From Eutypa lata (Eukaryota; Ascomycota; Sordariomycetes; Xylariales; Diatrypaceae): a stretch of 64,000 bases of DNA. Shown piece after piece: positions 61,761-64,000 of the stretch; the stretch's first letter is position 1, and every line of letters begins with the position of its first letter. The position numbers and the translations under genes are program-made. Under the pieces are notes generated by a model. It had not been told where the DNA came from, searched no databases, and was given only the letters and a program-made list of their open reading frames with translations. The stretch is taken from the NCBI GenBank assembly GCA_022661535.1, contig JAKULF010000007.1, forward strand, positions 4,092,001 to 4,156,000. The letters run 5' to 3'.

Positions 61761-64000
61761 ATGGGAAGTTTTCTTTTTAAGTGGTAAGCAACTATGCCGA
61801 TGGGTCCGGTCTCTCTTTTTATGCTAGCTTTAAAGTTATCACATGTGTTCTCAGGCACATGAGAACGTGCACAAGCAGCATGGGCATCTACGAATACCAT
61901 GTTAAGCTTCATCGATGATTTTTATCTATCAATATGTTTCACCGTCGTGGCAGCTACATGGCAATAATGGCCGTTTCAAATATTATTGTCATCAGTGCCC
62001 ACCCCCTCACCCTCGCTCATAACTTTCCATGTATACCTGGCCCAACATTAGGCTAAAGATCATCTTGTTCGGAGTATGTACTAATGTCGGCTGTCTTCAT
62101 CATCTAGGGCGCATCCCGCCTCCGACGTCTACGTGACGGGCACCTTCGACGACTGGAAGAAGTCAGAGAAGCTCGAGAAGGTTGGAGAGCATTTTGAGAA
62201 GACCGTGGTACTTCCCGATGCCTCGAAAAAGATCTACTATAAGGTTCGTCGAATTACGTCCTTCTTATAACAACATCTCTGTTATTCATCGTGCACGAGC
62301 CATGTTCGACATTTCCCCATTACCCATCATTGCGAACATAATCCCAATTGCACTGGCGTCGGCTTCATCATCGTAATTATCGTCGGTGGCGAAGGGGGGG
62401 GCAACAGCATTAGCAGTGTCTCTAAATCCGTAGCTTGACCGGCTTCAGACAAACCCCCCTACATTCGTACTGTTGTGCTGTCTGTCCTAAACAATCTTAT
62501 AAGGAAAGGTTTTGCTTCAAAATGAGACAATCGATCTGTGAACAGCCGGGCCGTACCTCATCTCATATAGGACGAAGCTACTTTAGCTAGCTCGCTCGCT
62601 CGGGACCTCGCAGGTTGATCACCTTTTGTTTGCTTGAATTGCCTGAAGCTGTTGATTTTTTACTTTTTATTTGCCCTACGCACGCTACGGTGACCTTCCA
62701 CGTCCTGTTTTCGTACCTTCCAAACACCAGTCAAAGCCAAGTGAGAAGGGAAGGGGAAGGAAGGGTAGGGGAGGGGGGTATGACGCAAGATGACTGTGAA
62801 ACGGCAACTACTTTGTTAGAAGTAGACTTGTGACAACTAGGCAGGTGGTTGTACAAGCAATTCCCAACAGAGTTCAGCTGTAGCCGTTCATGAATCAGTC
62901 GAAGCTTCTCTCCCTTCAATTCATCATTTCACTTACCTTCCCTATACTTTCCTTGCCCTCCACACGGAAGCAGAGCAAAGCAAAGCAAAGCAAAGCAAAG
63001 CAAATCAAACAGACCAGAAGCAATCCGGCAACATTGAAGGTTTTCCAACCCGCTTAAGTTTAGCTCGACACCTTGAGACAGGCATACAGGTGCGAGTGCA
63101 AGCGCAAGTGCAATTGCAATTTGCAGGAACTACCTACATACGTACTGTGGGGCCGATTACATCGGCAAACCTTGAACTGTAAAGGGAATTGATTACCAGA
63201 CCTTGTCGTTCTCTAGCCTAGCGCAGCGCAGCCTGCTCTTCCATGTCATTAACAAGTCCTACTCTACGTACCTAATTCTACTCTCCCACTTTACATAGCG
63301 CCTATCCGCCTTCTCCGCGCCGCCTATTTTACCAGCCCCTCCATTTCCCCCCTCTGTGTGACTTCCTCAACTAATCAATCCTACACTATTCCAGTTTGTT
63401 GTCGACGGAAACTGGGTGACAGATCCTACTGCTCCTAAAGAAACCGACGAGAGCGGCAACGAGAACAACCTCCTAGAACCTGCGCAAATTACTGTCGAGC
63501 CAACTCCTGCCACCACCATGTTGAGTTCGGCTGCTCCTGAATCGACCACGGCCGCATTGGCTGCCGAGGTTCCGCTGGAGAAGAAGGACGACACTGTCAC
63601 GGAAACTCCAGCTACTGATGCTGTAGTAGAAAAGAATGAGAAGGACGAGAAATCCGATCTGCCAGGGACTTTCCCCATTACTCCTGCGGCCGAGATCGGC
63701 ATCAATCCCCTTCCTGCTGCTGCTGGCGCTGTGAACCCTGTGACATTGGCTCCCGGCGAGAAGATTCCCGATGAGGTTTCCGCAGAAAGTACCACGGCCA
63801 ATGTCAAGCTCGACCCCGAATCATATGAGAAGAGTGACGCGCTTCCAGGTACTCACTATACCCCCACTTCACCTTTGTACTCAACTAACAGCATATAGGC
63901 GGGGCTCCCTTCTCTGTTGACGAACCCGCTGGCGCCACTGTTCCCGAGGTCGTCAAGGAAAGTCAAGAGAAAGCACATTTTGACCCTGAAGCCAGCGCTG
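61761..64000 (+). CDS. Mdg1/Crp1-like protein with glycogen-binding (AMPK-beta/CBM48) domain, partial at right edge
   Basis: Exons are 61761-61783, 62108-62243, 63395-63848 and 63899->64000; the gene continues beyond the window. The first two exons and the start of the third encode a compact E-set domain (MGSFLFKW, AHPASDVYVTGTFDDWKKSE, KKIYYKFVVDGNWVTDP). This resembles the AMPK-beta glycogen-binding module of yeast Mdg1 and Crp1; Crp1 was described as a cruciform-DNA-binding protein and Mdg1 as a plasma-membrane protein in pheromone signalling. After about residue 75 the sequence is Thr/Ala/Pro/Glu-rich, repetitive and probably disordered (EKKDDTVTETPATDAVVEK and alike). Intron 2 (62244-63394) is 1,151 nt, far longer than the others in this window, and holds pentamer repeats. 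The 8-residue first exon is supported by its frame and by the conserved FxW start. Confidence 0.82.
62244..63394 (+). other. Unusually long intron of the Mdg1/Crp1-like gene
   Basis: GT...AG intron of 1,151 nt between in-frame exons. Contents are a (GCAAA)n repeat at 62973-63005, a related GCAAGTGCAATTGCAA run near 63098-63117, CTCG repeats near 62591-62602 and pyrimidine-rich stretches near the 3' end. No nested gene is supported. An alternative first exon or internal promoter within it is possible. Confidence 0.65.
62973..63005 (+). repeat. (GCAAA)n pentamer microsatellite
   Basis: About six and a half units of AGCAA/GCAAA, with the last unit changed to CAAAT, inside the long intron. Confidence 0.85.

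Overview
The window looks like nuclear DNA of a filamentous ascomycete (Pezizomycotina, probably a Sordariomycete; the species cannot be named from the sequence). The reasons are many short GT...AG introns (mostly 57 to 150 nt), Zn2Cys6 and C2H2 + 'fungal-specific' transcription factors, a quinate-repressor-like pseudo-AROM protein, a fungal F-box protein, and families such as Vtc1, Ahc1 and Rsp5. Genes were rebuilt by joining exons across introns; all complete multi-exon models close in frame. Splice sites were chosen by reading-frame continuity and family similarity, not by transcripts.

Left part (1 to about 21,800): gene-poor and accessory in character. All four genes are on the minus strand: a Zn2Cys6 regulator running off the left edge, a secreted GH105 unsaturated rhamnogalacturonyl hydrolase (8270-9735), a quinate-repressor-like protein with a degenerate kinase part (11013-13289), and a small secreted cysteine-rich protein with two copies of a four-cysteine module separated by a Lys-Arg site (17729-18049). 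Together they suggest a plant-biomass or plant-interaction region. Long gene-free AT-rich stretches lie between them.

Middle part (21,820 to about 47,830): conserved housekeeping genes. They are a Pab2/PABPN1-type nuclear poly(A)-binding protein, the NEDD4-type ubiquitin ligase Rsp5/HulA, an Ahc1-like component of the ADA histone acetyltransferase complex, an Alba-like protein, Vtc1 (polyphosphate polymerase complex) divergent from a Tctex-type dynein light chain, an F-box protein, and choline-phosphate cytidylyltransferase. A tRNA-like sequence plus a hairpin-rich block (30255-30484) may be a Pol III unit or a SINE-like relic.

Right part (47,830 to 64,000): a 7.7-kb gene-free, microsatellite-rich stretch, then a C2H2/fungal-specific-domain transcription factor (55531-59169). 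Next comes a 286-bp transposon derivative with 35-bp terminal inverted repeats and TA target duplications (60111-60396). The last gene, running off the right edge, has a glycogen-binding (AMPK-beta/CBM48) domain like Mdg1/Crp1 and an unusually long intron.

The most novel-looking items are the duplicated four-cysteine secreted protein, the hairpin/tRNA-like block with two 30-bp repeats whose 12-bp cores are inverted, and the small TA-flanked transposon derivative.
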